A stretch of 64,000 nucleotides of DNA from Viridibacillus soli (lineage in GTDB: Bacteria; Bacillota; Bacilli; Bacillales_A; Planococcaceae). Below, in pieces: positions 8,543 through 17,908 of this stretch; the first letter of the stretch is position 1, and each line of letters starts with the position of its first letter. The position numbers and the translations under genes were made by a program. The DNA lies in assembly GCF_016612995.1 (NCBI RefSeq), contig NZ_JAEOAH010000011.1, positions 1 to 64,000 of the forward strand, read 5' to 3'. The notes under the pieces are model-generated. The model did no database searches, was not told the DNA's origin, and worked only from the letters and a program-made list of their open reading frames with translations.

Positions 8543-10009
8543 ATGTATAGTAATCTAAAAGAACTAACCAGTCATAAAGTATTTCATTATTTTGCGGAGA
8601 TATCCAAAATTCCAAGAGGTTCAGGGAATGAGAAAGCAATTAGTGATTATTTAGTTCGCTTCGCACAAGAGAGAAACCTTGAAGTAATACAAGATCAAGT
8701 ATTAAACGTCATCATTAAAAAAGCTGCTACTACTGGTTATGAAAATGTACCGACAGTCATTATTCAAGGGCATATGGATATGGTTTGTGAAAAAAATCAA
8801 GATACGATTCACGATTTTGAAAAGGACCCTCTTCAATTAAGAATAGTAGGGGACATGCTGTATGCTACAGATACAACATTAGGTGCAGACAATGGGATCG
8901 CTGTTGCTTATGCCTTAGCGTTGTTAGATGCAGATGATTTACCTCACCCGTCGTTAGAAGTAGTCATTACAACTGAAGAAGAAACAACGATGAATGGTGC
9001 TATTGCTGTGGATGCTAAGCATTTCAAAGGTAGAATTCTGATTAATATTGATTCAGAAGAAGATGGCAAATTACTTGTTAGTAGTGCAGGGGGAGTACAT
9101 GTCACGCAAGTATTGCCGATTAAATGGGATAACTCTACAGACAATGAAGTAGCTTATAGGATTCGTATTAAAGGATTAAAGGGTGGTCACTCAGGTATCT
9201 CAATCAACAAAGAAAGAGGCAATTCTAATAAATTATTAGGTAGAGTACTACATGATTTATCATCTGAGTTCCATTATTCAATACAACAGATTAATGGGGG
9301 GGTAAAACCAAATGCGATTCCACGTGAAGCAGAAGCAATTGTCTTTATACAAACGGATGATGTTGAGCCTATAAATGAAAAAATTGAGAAATACAATGAT
9401 ATTTTTAAAAACGAACTACAGTTTTCAGATCCAGACGTATCGATTTTCTTTGAAAAAAGAGATATCAGTTCTACAAACGTTTTCTCTTCTGAAACAATGC
9501 ATAAAGCCATTACATCTTTACTTTTAATCCCACATGGAGTACAAGGAATGAGTATGGCAATATTGGGATTAGTGGAAAGTTCGACGAATTTAGGGGTTGT
9601 TACGACAACTGATTCAACTATAACTTTTGAAAGTGAAATCAGAAGTTCGCTTAAAAGTGTAAAATCCAGTATGGTCACCCAAGTAAGAACGATAGCAGAA
9701 ATGCTTGAATGTGAAGTGCTTATCGATTCTGATTATCCAGAATGGCCTTTCGACCCTAATTCAAAAGCAAAGAAATTATTTGAAGAAACATATAAAGAAA
9801 AATACAGCAAAGAGATGGAAGTAATTGCTGTACATGCCGGTATTGAGTGCGGAGTATTTATCGAAAAGATTCCTGGATTAGATGCTGTTTCTATTGGACC
9901 AGATATATTCTTAGTGCATACGCCAGATGAGCATATAAGTATATCTTCAACTATAAATAATTGGGAGTATTTCATTTATACGTTAAAGAAAATGAAAGAT
10001 TTTCTTTAA
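8543..10009 (+). CDS. pepD: Cytosolic beta-alanyl / aminoacyl-histidine dipeptidase, M20C
   Basis: This ~488-residue metallopeptidase is near the usual PepD length of 480-490. The metal site motifs are present: IQGHMDMVCE, TLGADNGIA with the bridging Asp, and TEEETTMNGA with catalytic/base glutamates. A late GIECGVF and HTPDEHISI complete the M20 pattern, and a dimerisation domain (about 210-390) interrupts the catalytic domain. It hydrolyses dipeptides such as Xaa-His in the cytoplasm for amino acid recycling. A GTG at 8534 in the same frame coincides with the ribosome binding site, so ATG 8543 is preferred. It appears monocistronic. Confidence 0.92.
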   Translation: MYSNLKELTSHKVFHYFAEISKIPRGSGNEKAISDYLVRFAQERNLEVIQDQVLNVIIKKAATTGYENVPTVIIQGHMDMVCEKNQDTIHDFEKDPLQLRIVGDMLYATDTTLGADNGIAVAYALALLDADDLPHPSLEVVITTEEETTMNGAIAVDAKHFKGRILINIDSEEDGKLLVSSAGGVHVTQVLPIKWDNSTDNEVAYRIRIKGLKGGHSGISINKERGNSNKLLGRVLHDLSSEFHYSIQQINGGVKPNAIPREAEAIVFIQTDDVEPINEKIEKYNDIFKNELQFSDPDVSIFFEKRDISSTNVFSSETMHKAITSLLLIPHGVQGMSMAILGLVESSTNLGVVTTTDSTITFESEIRSSLKSVKSSMVTQVRTIAEMLECEVLIDSDYPEWPFDPNSKAKKLFEETYKEKYSKEMEVIAVHAGIECGVFIEKIPGLDAVSIGPDIFLVHTPDEHISISSTINNWEYFIYTLKKMKDFL

Positions 10010-10216
10010 GCTGAGTTGCTTAAAAAAGCAAGCTTGAAAATACTTAAATCAAATGAAATTGAAAAATGGAAGTATTGATTCGTGATAGTTTCTCCTTGTA
10101 ATATAGTTAGTACTAAATATATAGAACATTGCATTCATTTGAGGATAAAAGCCTGTTATTTATTATCTAATATTCACATAGATATACTAATAATATGGTA
10201 TTGGAGGGGATATAAG

Positions 10217-10711
10217 GTGGAACAGTATTTAGAGCATAACAAAAGTATAAGAGATGAATTACTGAATAGTGTAAGCCATTTATCGGACGAGCAATTAAAT
10301 AAGGAAGTTGAAGAAGGTCGTTGGACGATTATGCAAGTACTTCATCACCTGTATTTAATAGAATTTGGAGTAGCAAAAGCAATTCAATATACTTTGAAAA
10401 AAGGTGAAAAGCAGTCTGGTAAAGCCATGCCAATTGAATTAACGGTTGACCGTTCTACAAAGATAAAAGCACCTTCATTTGCAGAACCAGATGAAAACTT
10501 TATTACATTGGAAGAGATGAAAGTTAAACTGAAACAGTCATCTAATGCTCTTCTTCAGGTTGTTTCAAATAGCAACAAGGATCAATTGAAAGATAAAGCC
10601 TACCTGCATCCGACATTCGGATTAATAAGTCTAGAACAATGGGTTCCGTTTATCGGGTATCACGAAAAAAGGCATATTGGACAGATTGAAGAATTAAAAG
10701 AAAAACTATAA
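10217..10711 (+). CDS. DinB-superfamily protein
   Basis: The start was chosen at GTG 10217 (MEQYLEHNKSIRDELL) because GGAGGGG at 10203-10209 precedes it. The 164-residue product fits a DinB_2 four-helix bundle. The metal-ligand histidine pattern is visible as VLHHLYLIEFG in helix 2 and GYHEKRHIGQIEEL in the last helix. Such proteins are often small-thiol-dependent transferases (bacillithiol in Firmicutes) or of unknown role. No partner gene is adjacent. A strong hairpin follows at 10804. Confidence 0.8.
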   Translation: MEQYLEHNKSIRDELLNSVSHLSDEQLNKEVEEGRWTIMQVLHHLYLIEFGVAKAIQYTLKKGEKQSGKAMPIELTVDRSTKIKAPSFAEPDENFITLEEMKVKLKQSSNALLQVVSNSNKDQLKDKAYLHPTFGLISLEQWVPFIGYHEKRHIGQIEELKEKL

Positions 10712-10803
10712 ATCAAGAGTTTTTCAATATGAGTAACATCAAATGAAAAATCCTCTAATTAAGGAAACAAGATCTCTTAAAGGGGATAAATTAATTAAAT
10801 GAT

Positions 10804-10847
10804 AACAAAACAGACCTATTAACATACTGGGATAGGTCTGTTTTGTT
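10804..10847. terminator. Long perfect hairpin, bidirectional terminator
   Basis: A 16-bp perfect stem, AACAAAACAGACCTAT (10804-10819) against its complement at 10832-10847. The T-rich right arm resembles an intrinsic terminator for the DinB gene. Confidence 0.8.
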
Positions 10848-10868
10848 GTTAAATAGGAGGTCCTAGGA

Positions 10869-11018
10869 ATGATGGATACTATTGTTGCTAAAAAAGGCTC
10901 GTTACTGGTTTCGTCTGTGGTCACTAAATTTAATGATAATGCTACAGTAAAAGACGAGAATACTTAGCAAGAACTTATTGCTCTAATCAACAGCATAGTG
11001 GAAGAAATAAATACATAG
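10869..11018 (+). pseudogene. Small ORF with an in-frame stop, possibly a DUF2922-like remnant
   Basis: AGGAGG at about 10856-10861 precedes ATG 10869. The frame reads MMDTIVAKKGSLLVSS to a TAG at 10965-10967, then continues open for 16 codons (QELIALINSIVEEINT) to a second TAG. The first part recalls the C-terminus of small DUF2922-type proteins (xMDTIVAKNxF...LVSVVxAKF). That resemblance is weak and from memory. It is either a 32-residue peptide or, more likely, a broken small gene. Confidence 0.25.
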
Positions 11019-11207
11019 ATAACATACGATATAATTAGTGTAGAATTTAACGTAATTTGTTTATCAATAGTACAAGGTTATAAGAAGTAGTGAAGCATCT
11101 CCATTGACAAAAATAGTTATTCGTGAGATACTATTATCTATGCTGATTAGCTAGTTTATAAATGTTGGCATTCTACTAAATGTTTTTGTAGATACTTATT
11201 CACACTG

Positions 11208-11345
11208 GCGTGACTTTGGGGTCACAAGGACGCAAAAGAAGGTAGGGTTTGCGTTGCTTAGGTTAGAAAGCTAACCAGTGGAATTTTACCGCGGTACAGA
11301 AAGCTTCAAGCTTTTGAGTAAATATTCCCCGGATGATCGGGTTGA
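11208..11345 (+). ncRNA. Candidate structured leader RNA, class not identified
   Basis: Consecutive hairpins are visible: GTGAC/GTCAC (11210-11225), ACGCAAA/TTTGCGT (11230-11255) and GGTTAG/CTAACC (11261-11276), with CACTGG/CCAGTG able to close all three. Further palindromes follow (TACCGCGGTA, AAAGCTTCAAGCTTT, CCCGGATGATCGGG). A 13-bp GC-rich hairpin at 11382-11413 comes next, as in a riboswitch expression platform. GGACGCAAA at 11228 matches one core segment of c-di-GMP-I aptamers, but the partner GGCAAAC segment is missing, so I do not call that class. The downstream gene begins at 11669. Confidence 0.4.
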
Positions 11346-11381
11346 AATTTGAGTTTTATTAAAATTAGCTAATTATAAATT

Positions 11382-11413
11382 AAGGGGTACTCTCATGCTG
11401 AGGGTACCCCTTG
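11382..11413 (+). terminator. GC-rich hairpin downstream of the structured RNA
   Basis: AAGGGGTACTCTC pairs with GAGGGTACCCCTT with one G-T pair. Only a short T stretch follows, so it may be a terminator/attenuator or simply the last RNA domain. Confidence 0.5.
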
Positions 11414-11668
11414 TCCAATTCTAGAAATGATTTTCATATATATAGCAATATACAATAGTCGGCACATATAAACTGGAAGGAAAACTGAAGAATGATGCAA
11501 ATACATATGCCAGAGTAAACGACTATAGCTTAAGTAGCAGATAGTCTTTTTTTTATTAAACTGAACATGGGAAAGTATGGATGCATATAATAAAATTGGC
11601 TATGATATACAGCAAGTATAAGTAATACATAATGCTTTGAAAGTATTAATACAAAGGGGAAAGTGACA

Positions 11669-12664
11669 TTGGAGTTAATTGATAAATACATTCATGAAGT
11701 AACACGTCGTTTACCAGAAAAAAATCGAGGAGCTATTGCTCTTGAATTAAAGGCGTCAATTGAAGATATGTTGCCTCTTGAGTTTACGGAAGATGACGTA
11801 AAAGAGGCACTAAAGAAATTAGGTGATCCAGCAGTTCTTGCAAATAGCTATCAAGAAAAACCAATGTATTTAATCGGTCCTTTATATTATCAAATCTATG
11901 TATCTCTTTTAAAAATAATAGTTCCAATTGCAATGACAATTGCGCTTATTGTATTTGTAGTAGATTTCGCCTTTAGTTATACAGGGGATGAAGCCTTATT
12001 AAAGGTAGTTTTATCAATTGTTGGTGAAGGTATTAGTGAAATGATAGAAGTTGCCATTCAAGCCTTCTTTTGGTTGACTTTAGTATTTGCTGTGCTTGAA
12101 CGAGTCGCTAAAGAGCCGGATAAAGATTTGGTTTCGAGCAATAATAGAAAATGGACACCTGATGCATTAAAAAAAGTTCGGCTAACTACATCACATAACT
12201 CTATTTCAAAATATGCATTTTTTGGTACTTTAGTATGGACTGCAATTTGGGTTTCGATTTATTTTAATGCTGATCGTTTACTCGGGGTGTATGTGAATGA
12301 AGCAGATAATCTCGTTTTTAAATTCTCTACATTCAATCAACAAATTTTAAATGATTTTTGGGTTCTAATTGTGGTTATTGCGGTCCTCGGAATTGCTTTA
12401 GCTCTTTACAAACTACAGCAAGGTCAATGGACTAAAAAAGTAGTTATTTTTCAGTCATTCTATGAGCTAATTTCAACTGCTGCCTTTATCATTATCATTA
12501 CACGACCAAATATTATTGAACCGGAATTTACGAAGTACTTATTGACTTATGTTGATATGCAAGAGGAACGTAGTGTTTTCTTAATCGTATTAGTTGCCGT
12601 TGTGATTTCCATCATCACTGCTGTTTTTTCTATAAAAGATGCAATAAGTAGATCGAAAATGTAA
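11669..12664 (+). CDS. HAAS-domain membrane protein
   Basis: The N-terminal ~70 residues (ELIDKYIHEVTRRLP, IALELKASIEDML, EALKKLGDPAVLANSY) match the HAAS / DUF1700 helical domain. This domain is usually found next to or fused with membrane proteins and PadR regulators. About six hydrophobic segments follow between residues 80 and 325. TTG 11669 is preferred over GTG 11663 because AAAGGGGA (11653-11660) would be too close to the latter. Function is unknown; HAAS proteins often respond to cell-envelope or antibiotic stress (inference). No PadR gene is adjacent. A terminator follows at 12690. Confidence 0.75.
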   Translation: MELIDKYIHEVTRRLPEKNRGAIALELKASIEDMLPLEFTEDDVKEALKKLGDPAVLANSYQEKPMYLIGPLYYQIYVSLLKIIVPIAMTIALIVFVVDFAFSYTGDEALLKVVLSIVGEGISEMIEVAIQAFFWLTLVFAVLERVAKEPDKDLVSSNNRKWTPDALKKVRLTTSHNSISKYAFFGTLVWTAIWVSIYFNADRLLGVYVNEADNLVFKFSTFNQQILNDFWVLIVVIAVLGIALALYKLQQGQWTKKVVIFQSFYELISTAAFIIIITRPNIIEPEFTKYLLTYVDMQEERSVFLIVLVAVVISIITAVFSIKDAISRSKM

Positions 12665-12689
12665 TGATACTACCGAATATATAACAGGG

Positions 12690-12725
12690 AACGACTATCA
12701 CTGAGTGGACTGATAGTCGTTTTTA
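12690..12725 (+). terminator. Intrinsic terminator
   Basis: AACGACTATCA (12690-12700) pairs with TGATAGTCGTT (12711-12721), followed by a T-run. Confidence 0.85.
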
Positions 12726-12859
12726 CATGAATTATTCTGAGATTTAAAGGTGTAAGAAGTAACACAAATCGAATTGAGATTATGCATTTTTTCTTTAATT
12801 GTAAAATGATTATTGACAGTTAAAAGAATCTGTTGCATGCTTATAATTAAATATTTAGC

Positions 12860-13092
12860 GAAAAGAAGACTAGTATGTGTGAACTTACTGTATAAGAGAG
12901 CGATGTCCACCGGCTGCAAGGCATCGTAACAGCAAACACACGGAACCTACTTCTTAGCTCCTATGCAAACATAGGCGCAGTCTCAAGCGTTATGAGGTTG
13001 AGTGGGATGCAAAATTTGCATTCAACTAAGGTGGTACCACGAGAAGTAACCCTTTTCGTCCTTGATTTGATCGGGGGCGAGAAGGGTTTTTT
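12860..13092 (+). promoter_or_regulatory. T-box riboswitch, proline specific, controlling proBA
   Basis: The T-box core AAGGTGGTACCACG lies at 13028-13041, followed by a terminator at 13048-13092. Stem I is closed by AAGAAG (about 12863) and CTTCTT (about 12950), with an inner GTGTG/CACAC stem. The bulge between them reads GGAACCTAC, placing specifier codon CCT (12946-12948, proline) followed by the conserved purine A. Uncharged proline tRNA should pair with the specifier and stabilise the antiterminator, switching on proline synthesis. Confidence 0.92.
13048..13092 (+). terminator. T-box terminator
   Basis: AACCCTTTTCGTCC pairs with GGGGCGAGAAGGGTT and ends in TTTTT. It competes with the antiterminator formed by the T-box bases. 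Confidence 0.9.
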
Positions 13093-13115
13093 ATGTTGTA
13101 TTGGAGGAAATATAG

Positions 13116-14207
13116 ATGGAAAAAAAGCGAATTGTCGTGAAAATAGGGAGTAGCTCTTTGACGAATGCTAAGGGTGAGATTGATCAAGTGAAGTTCCAAG
13201 ATCATATTACAGCAATTGCAGCACTGCGCAAGGCAGGTCATGAAGTGGTATTAGTGTCATCTGGTGCAGTTGCTTGTGGTTTTCGTAAGCTAGGCTACTC
13301 CTCAAGACCCGTTACTTTAAAAGGAAAGCAAGCAGCCGCGGCTGTTGGACAAAGTTTATTAGTACAATCATATACAGAGCAGTTAAGTAAGCATGATATT
13401 GTAACGGCCCAGATTTTATTAACAAGAACGGATTTTTCGAGTAAGCACCGCTATAAAAACGCTTATTCTACATTATCAGAATTATTGGACCGCTCAGTGC
13501 TTCCGATTATAAATGAAAATGATACGGTGTCAGTAAAAGAGCTAACTTTTGGTGATAATGATATGTTATCAGCGCTAGTGAGTGGTTTAGTGCATGCGGA
13601 TCAGTTAATCATTTTGACAGATATTAATGGTTTATATAATGCCAACCCAAATAAAGATCCAAATGCAAAGCGCATTGACTTTTTATCTGAAGTAACGGAT
13701 GAAATGTTGTCATTTGCTAGTGGTGCAGGTTCAAAAGTGGGTACGGGTGGTATGGAATCGAAAATATTAGCTGCCAAAACGGCATATGAGATTGGTGTAA
13801 AAGTATTTATCGGGAATGGTAAAGGTGAGAGGAAATTATTGCAGGTGCTTGAAGGGGTAGGGGACGGCACATATATTGAGAAAGATGAACTGCCAGTTCT
13901 AAATAATAATAAACAATGGATATCATTATTTTCAGCAGTCGCTGGCAAATTGTTTGTTGACGAAGGTGCTGAGAAAGCACTTGTATCTCAAGGTAGTAGT
14001 CTACTTCCGGCAGGTGTATACAAGATAGAGGGCAACTTCCGTAAAGGCGATGTTGTCGAGGTTTACGGTGCAAGTGGCGTCCTTGGTCGAGGCGAGGTGC
14101 TCTATTCAACAGAGGAACTAAAACAATCAATGGGCAAACGAACGGACGAATTAGTCGTATCAAATATAGAAGTCATTCATCGGGATAGATGGGTAAAGCA
14201 TAATTAA
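13116..14207 (+). CDS. proB: Glutamate 5-kinase
   Basis: This 363-residue cytoplasmic enzyme phosphorylates glutamate to gamma-glutamyl phosphate, the first step of proline synthesis. The amino acid kinase domain (1-260) shows [39 protein letters not shown] and [15 protein letters not shown]-terminal PUA domain (about 275-360) is present, as in most bacterial ProB. GGAGG stands before the ATG. It is the first gene after the proline T-box and 14 bases before proA, so both are controlled by proline tRNA charging. Confidence 0.96.
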   Translation: MEKKRIVVKIGSSSLTNAKGEIDQVKFQDHITAIAALRKAGHEVVLVSSGAVACGFRKLGYSSRPVTLKGKQAAAAVGQSLLVQSYTEQLSKHDIVTAQILLTRTDFSSKHRYKNAYSTLSELLDRSVLPIINENDTVSVKELTFGDNDMLSALVSGLVHADQLIILTDINGLYNANPNKDPNAKRIDFLSEVTDEMLSFASGAGSKVGTGGMESKILAAKTAYEIGVKVFIGNGKGERKLLQVLEGVGDGTYIEKDELPVLNNNKQWISLFSAVAGKLFVDEGAEKALVSQGSSLLPAGVYKIEGNFRKGDVVEVYGASGVLGRGEVLYSTEELKQSMGKRTDELVVSNIEVIHRDRWVKHN

Positions 14208-14221
14208 TAGGAGGTAACACA

Positions 14222-15469
14222 ATGAGCGAAGTAAAAAGTAAAGGTAAATTAGCGAAAACAGCAAGCTATCATATGAACGGTAAAACAACAGCCGAAAAAA
14301 ACATAGCATTACAGAAAATTGCTGAACAGTTACTAATCGATCAAGATTTAATAATGAAGGAAAATGAAAAAGATATTGCAGCAGGTCGAGCAAAGGGACT
14401 AGCTGAATCCGTGCTGGACCGCATTTTTTTAAATGATAAACGTATTCAAGATATGTCAGACGCCATTCAACTGTTAGTGCAGTTAAATGATCCCGTTGGA
14501 GAAGTATTAGAAGAGATTAATAAAGAAAATGGGTTACATATTAAAAAGAAACGCGTGCCACTTGGCGTAATCGGCATGATATATGAAGCAAGACCCAATG
14601 TAACAATCGATGCAGCAACTCTATCGTTAAAAACAGGCAACGCCGTTATTTTACGTGGTAGTTCATCAGCGAAATTCTCGAATATCGCATTAGTATCATC
14701 TATTCATAAGGCACTTCAAATGACGTCTTTACCAGTAGATGCAGTGCAGTTAATCGAAGATACGAGCCGCGAAACTGCGAAGGAATTATTCCATTTGAAA
14801 GAGTATTTAGATGTGCTCATTCCTCGCGGGGGCAAAGCATTGATCGATACCGTTGTGAGTGAAGCGACAGTGCCTGTTTTAGAGACGGGTGCAGGAAATT
14901 GCCATATTTACATTGATGAAACGGCATCGCTTCAAATGGCAACAAGCATTGTGATAAACGGAAAAACACAGCGCCCATCTGTTTGTAATGCAACAGAAAG
15001 TTTATTAATAAATGATAAATGGTTTGCAGTGCATGGTTTGGCGCTATTGGAAGAGTTAAAAGAGTATGGCATTGAGATTATTGGAGACGAAACTGTTTGT
15101 AAGGCGTTTTCTGATGCAAAACTTGCAACAGACGAGGACTGGGCAACCGAATATTTAGCTTTAACAGTGAGTGTAAAAGTTGTTTCAAATGTTGTGGATG
15201 CAGTGGCGCATATTAATGTATACGGAACGAAGCATTCAGAGGCAATTGTAACTGAGGATGCGGAATCAGCGGCCCTATTCTTGAACGGTGTGGATGCAGC
15301 AGCGGTGTATCATAATGCATCAACTCGTTTTACAGATGGCTTTGAATTTGGCTACGGTGCAGAAATAGGCATTAGCACGCAAAAGCTTCATGCTAGAGGC
15401 CCAATGGGTTTACCAGCAATGACTTCAAGTAAATATTTTATTTATGGAGAAGGGCAAGTCAGAAGCTAA
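14222..15469 (+). CDS. proA: Gamma-glutamyl phosphate reductase
   Basis: This 415-residue NADPH-dependent enzyme converts gamma-glutamyl phosphate to glutamate semialdehyde, which cyclises to pyrroline-5-carboxylate. Family motifs include [46 protein letters not shown] and [12 protein letters not shown] with the catalytic cysteine. The length matches the family. AGGAGG precedes the ATG and the gene follows proB in the same T-box transcript. The last pathway gene (proC/proI) is not in this window. Confidence 0.96.
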   Translation: MSEVKSKGKLAKTASYHMNGKTTAEKNIALQKIAEQLLIDQDLIMKENEKDIAAGRAKGLAESVLDRIFLNDKRIQDMSDAIQLLVQLNDPVGEVLEEINKENGLHIKKKRVPLGVIGMIYEARPNVTIDAATLSLKTGNAVILRGSSSAKFSNIALVSSIHKALQMTSLPVDAVQLIEDTSRETAKELFHLKEYLDVLIPRGGKALIDTVVSEATVPVLETGAGNCHIYIDETASLQMATSIVINGKTQRPSVCNATESLLINDKWFAVHGLALLEELKEYGIEIIGDETVCKAFSDAKLATDEDWATEYLALTVSVKVVSNVVDAVAHINVYGTKHSEAIVTEDAESAALFLNGVDAAAVYHNASTRFTDGFEFGYGAEIGISTQKLHARGPMGLPAMTSSKYFIYGEGQVRS

Positions 15470-15790
15470 TATTTCGTTATAAAAGGATTTTTACTAATAG
15501 AGCAACAGGTTACGATGGTGGAGGAACAAGGAAACGGTTTAATAAGATTCTTTATGTTTCTAAAATAATACGCAGATAACTACCTGCCCAAAGAAGATCT
15601 GCAAGTTGAGTTGAGGAAGGGTAGATTGTAGGCCTGCTATATTGTTCAATCAAGTTATACTTCCAATTATAAGCCAATCTCACATGAAATAACTAGTTTT
15701 TCTACTGTAGTTAACACTCACGAGAAAGTGCATTCCCACCGTGAAAATGCTATAGTTTGAGTAATGAACGTATAGATTTAAAGGAGCAAA
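15470..15790. other. Gap without recognisable genes
   Basis: Only short frames are present. No proA terminator was obvious, and no element end or RNA class was recognised. AAGGAG at 15781-15786 serves the next gene. Confidence 0.4.
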
Positions 15791-16315
15791 ATGATGCAAA
15801 GATATACTTATTTACACCCGAATTCAATTGAAACGACACCGAAGATTACAGTAATGGATGAGGCAGGTCAGGCTGTATACACATTTCAACGCCATTATTC
15901 AAATGGTTTAAAGCGTATGATCGATAAAGTGATGGATTATCGGTATTTTTTAAGATATGACGTTTTGGATGTGCAGGAACAACCCCTTTTTACTTGTAAA
16001 AAAGTAACACGTAAAGGTAAAGTTTTTTATGAAGCACAAGATGTAATAGAATCGAAGAAATATATGCTTGCATATGATGGCTGGAAAAGTATGATTCCGG
16101 ATCTAGTCATTACAGATGGGCAAATGAAGATGATGTTACATAAAGAAATGGAAGGCTGGTCTCGCTTTGCAGTTGACGGCGTGGATGTAGCACGTTGGCA
16201 GGCTGTTTCAGGTGAAGAGTTTACGATGGAGTTAGAAATAGAAGACCATTCACCCATTCAAAATCCATCGTTTTTCATTGCGATTAGCCAGTGTGTTTTG
16301 TTTATTGGTGCATAA
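15791..16315 (+). CDS. Tubby C-terminal-like / LURP-one-related protein
   Basis: The ~174-residue protein shows the repeating beta-strand plus single C-terminal hydrophobic helix pattern of the LURP-one/tubby-like fold (compare YxjI-type proteins). Examples are ITVMDEAGQAVYTFQ, FLRYDVLDVQEQPLFTCKK and a hydrophobic tail SFFIAISQCVLFIGA. The family has phospholipid-scramblase-like structure but no assigned role in Firmicutes. Two ATGs are adjacent (15791 and 15794); AAGGAG spacing slightly favours 15794. Assignment is moderate because the fold pattern is degenerate. Confidence 0.6.
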   Translation: MMQRYTYLHPNSIETTPKITVMDEAGQAVYTFQRHYSNGLKRMIDKVMDYRYFLRYDVLDVQEQPLFTCKKVTRKGKVFYEAQDVIESKKYMLAYDGWKSMIPDLVITDGQMKMMLHKEMEGWSRFAVDGVDVARWQAVSGEEFTMELEIEDHSPIQNPSFFIAISQCVLFIGA

Positions 16316-16373
16316 GAAAAAGCAGTAGGAAATGCTTACCGATATCAATAGTAAATAAATCTTGAAAAATAAA

Positions 16374-16415
16374 GGAGAGCACATATTTGTTAATGTAAAA
16401 TATGTGCTCTTTCTT
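16374..16415 (+). terminator. Intrinsic terminator
   Basis: AGAGCACATATTT (16376-16388) pairs with AAATATGTGCTCT (16398-16410), followed by T-rich sequence. Confidence 0.85.
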
Positions 16416-16460
16416 ACTTGAATTAAAACTCGCTTTTGTGGAAGAATTATTAAGTTTAAC

Positions 16461-16728
16461 CAGGCGTGTTGATTAACCAATTTAAACCATTACCATTAAA
16501 GTGGTAGGTTGATTTCCGCTACGGGATGCTCACTTTCCGCGAGCAAGCACCAAGCCGCTTCCTTCGCTACGCTCTGTGCAGGGTCTCGGTTCGCTTGCAT
16601 TTCTCGCAGGAGTCGAGCACCCTCCGCTACAATCAACTAAAAAATGTAGTAACATAAGTTAATATTGAACATAAAAAACCATTTTAACGTTAAATAACAA
16701 CCTAATATTTTCCTGATCAACACACCTG
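16461..16728 (-). mobile_element. MITE-like element, copy 1 (268 bp)
   Basis: Terminal inverted repeats CAGGCGTGTTGATTA (left) and the complement of CTGATCAACACACCTG (right) bound a 268-bp non-coding, foldable element. An 8-bp direct repeat AAGTTTAA flanks it (16452-16459 and 16729-16736), as expected of a target-site duplication. It lies in the opposite orientation to copies 2 and 3. It carries about 45 extra bases in the middle, between GCCGCTTCC and CGCAGGAGTCGAGC. No ORF is inside, so movement would need a transposase in trans. Confidence 0.85.
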
Positions 16729-16754
16729 AAGTTTAAAATTAAATTAGCAATGAT

Positions 16755-17012
16755 TTATGGTCGGTTCCAAATAAAGGTTGTGACAATATATGGGAAAAGT
16801 ATGGCGATGAAAAAAATAAGTAGATTTCCTGATAGCCCTATAACTTTCAATTTCCCTTTAGAATAGACCAAAGCTAAGATAACACCGATTATCGGACAAA
16901 TGATTAATACACCCAGCCATACCTTCCCTGGAACAAGATCAACATTAACGAAGGTTGATAGAACATAAAAAAGTAAATTAAGGATAAAAACATAAATTGA
17001 TAATAGTGCCAA
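16755..17012 (-). CDS. Small three-helix membrane protein, unknown
   Basis: The start was set at TTG 17012 because GAAGGA lies seven bases upstream. A longer frame to 17078 lacks a ribosome binding site. The 85-residue product is almost entirely three hydrophobic helices (LLSIYVFILNLLFYVL, VWLGVLIICPIIGVILALV, NLLIFFIAILFPYIVTT) with a basic loop SKGKLK. No family was recognised. It lies directly next to MITE copy 1. Confidence 0.5.
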   Translation of the reverse strand: MALLSIYVFILNLLFYVLSTFVNVDLVPGKVWLGVLIICPIIGVILALVYSKGKLKVIGLSGNLLIFFIAILFPYIVTTFIWNRP

Positions 17013-17195
17013 ATTTGCACATCCTTCTAATTTATTTATTTTTAGTATAATATTACTAAAAATATAAAATGATTTCAATTTTGAAGTTTTTATTTATTTT
17101 GAATGATCTTAGAGAGTGTATGTTCTTAAATTGAGTATAGTATTCTCTAATCATGAATTTACTACGTCATTTTTTGTGAAAAGGGGATGTGTTGA

Positions 17196-17450
17196 TTGAA
17201 AGAAAAAATGTTGTCAATAGCGACAGTTGTTGTATTGATAACATGTATTTATGTTTATTTTAGAGCAAGGCCATATATGTTTGTAGATGAGATGTCGCAA
17301 TTCGCCTCGATACCAATTATGACGCTCAAAAGAATAGTCCATTGATTGACACGTACTAAAGGTCTAGGGATTGAAGGAACTGGACTCGAATTTAAAACAT
17401 ACCTTTCTTATAAGAATGATAATATTTTAAATAGAAAGAACATTTTGTGA
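17196..17450 (+). pseudogene. Small membrane protein with in-frame TGA
   Basis: TTG 17196 follows AAAAGGGG (about 17180-17186). The frame encodes a single N-terminal helix (IATVVVLITCIYVYF) and then FVDEMSQFASIPIM, stopping at TGA 17343-17345. It continues in the same frame with TRTKGLGIEGTGLEFKTY for another 34 codons to 17450. The good translation on both sides of the TGA suggests a single nonsense mutation in an ~85-residue membrane protein. Family unknown. Confidence 0.35.
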
Positions 17451-17473
17451 AGTGAAAATTCCATGGAATAGAA

Positions 17474-17500
17474 AAAGCTGCTCCGTATAGGCAACAGCTT
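17474..17500 (-). terminator. Terminator for the minus-strand 17507 gene
   Basis: Read on the minus strand, AAGCTGTTGC pairs with GAGCAGCTT and ends in TTTTT. Confidence 0.7.
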
Positions 17501-17506
17501 CAGCAA

Positions 17507-17908
17507 TTAATATTGATATTTTTTCGTGTCCGTGATGATTTTAAAGTGAACACCTTTAATTTCCTTCGTAATCTCTTCTTTTACATCATCTAGATTAAAC
17601 AATTTATTGGAACCTACAAAATTGGATAGCTCCTCTATTAAACGATTAAATGAGTTTGCGAATAAGCTTCGCATCGGATCGAAATCTAAGTTACGGAAGC
17701 TTCCATCTATTTCATACGCTTCGATTGAATTCATTTGTTTTGATGCACCCGCAAAACGGTCATCGTAAACAGTATATGTTTCATCAGAAAATGCGACGAT
17801 GTATAATTTCTCGCCAGTAACCGTTCGTAATTCAATATTGTTTTTGTGTTTTTTGACGTCAGTGATGCGGTGAATACCTTCTGCGTGTTTAATATTAAAT
17901 AAGCACAT
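17507..17908 (-). CDS. Conserved-looking cytoplasmic protein, unknown
   Basis: The 133-residue protein has a good GGAGG site about ten bases before ATG 17908 and its own terminator. It has no membrane segment. A beta-rich N-terminal half (IHRITDVKKHKNNIELRTV, KLYIVAFSDETYTVYDD) is followed by a helical, charged C-terminal half. I do not recognise a family. Codon use and signals look like a real gene. Confidence 0.6.
   Translation of the reverse strand: MCLFNIKHAEGIHRITDVKKHKNNIELRTVTGEKLYIVAFSDETYTVYDDRFAGASKQMNSIEAYEIDGSFRNLDFDPMRSLFANSFNRLIEELSNFVGSNKLFNLDDVKEEITKEIKGVHFKIITDTKKYQY

Noticed and set aside
11208-11345. c-di-GMP-I riboswitch
   Set aside because: GGACGCAAA is present, but the GGCAAAC strand and the GNRA-capped P2 expected with it are not.
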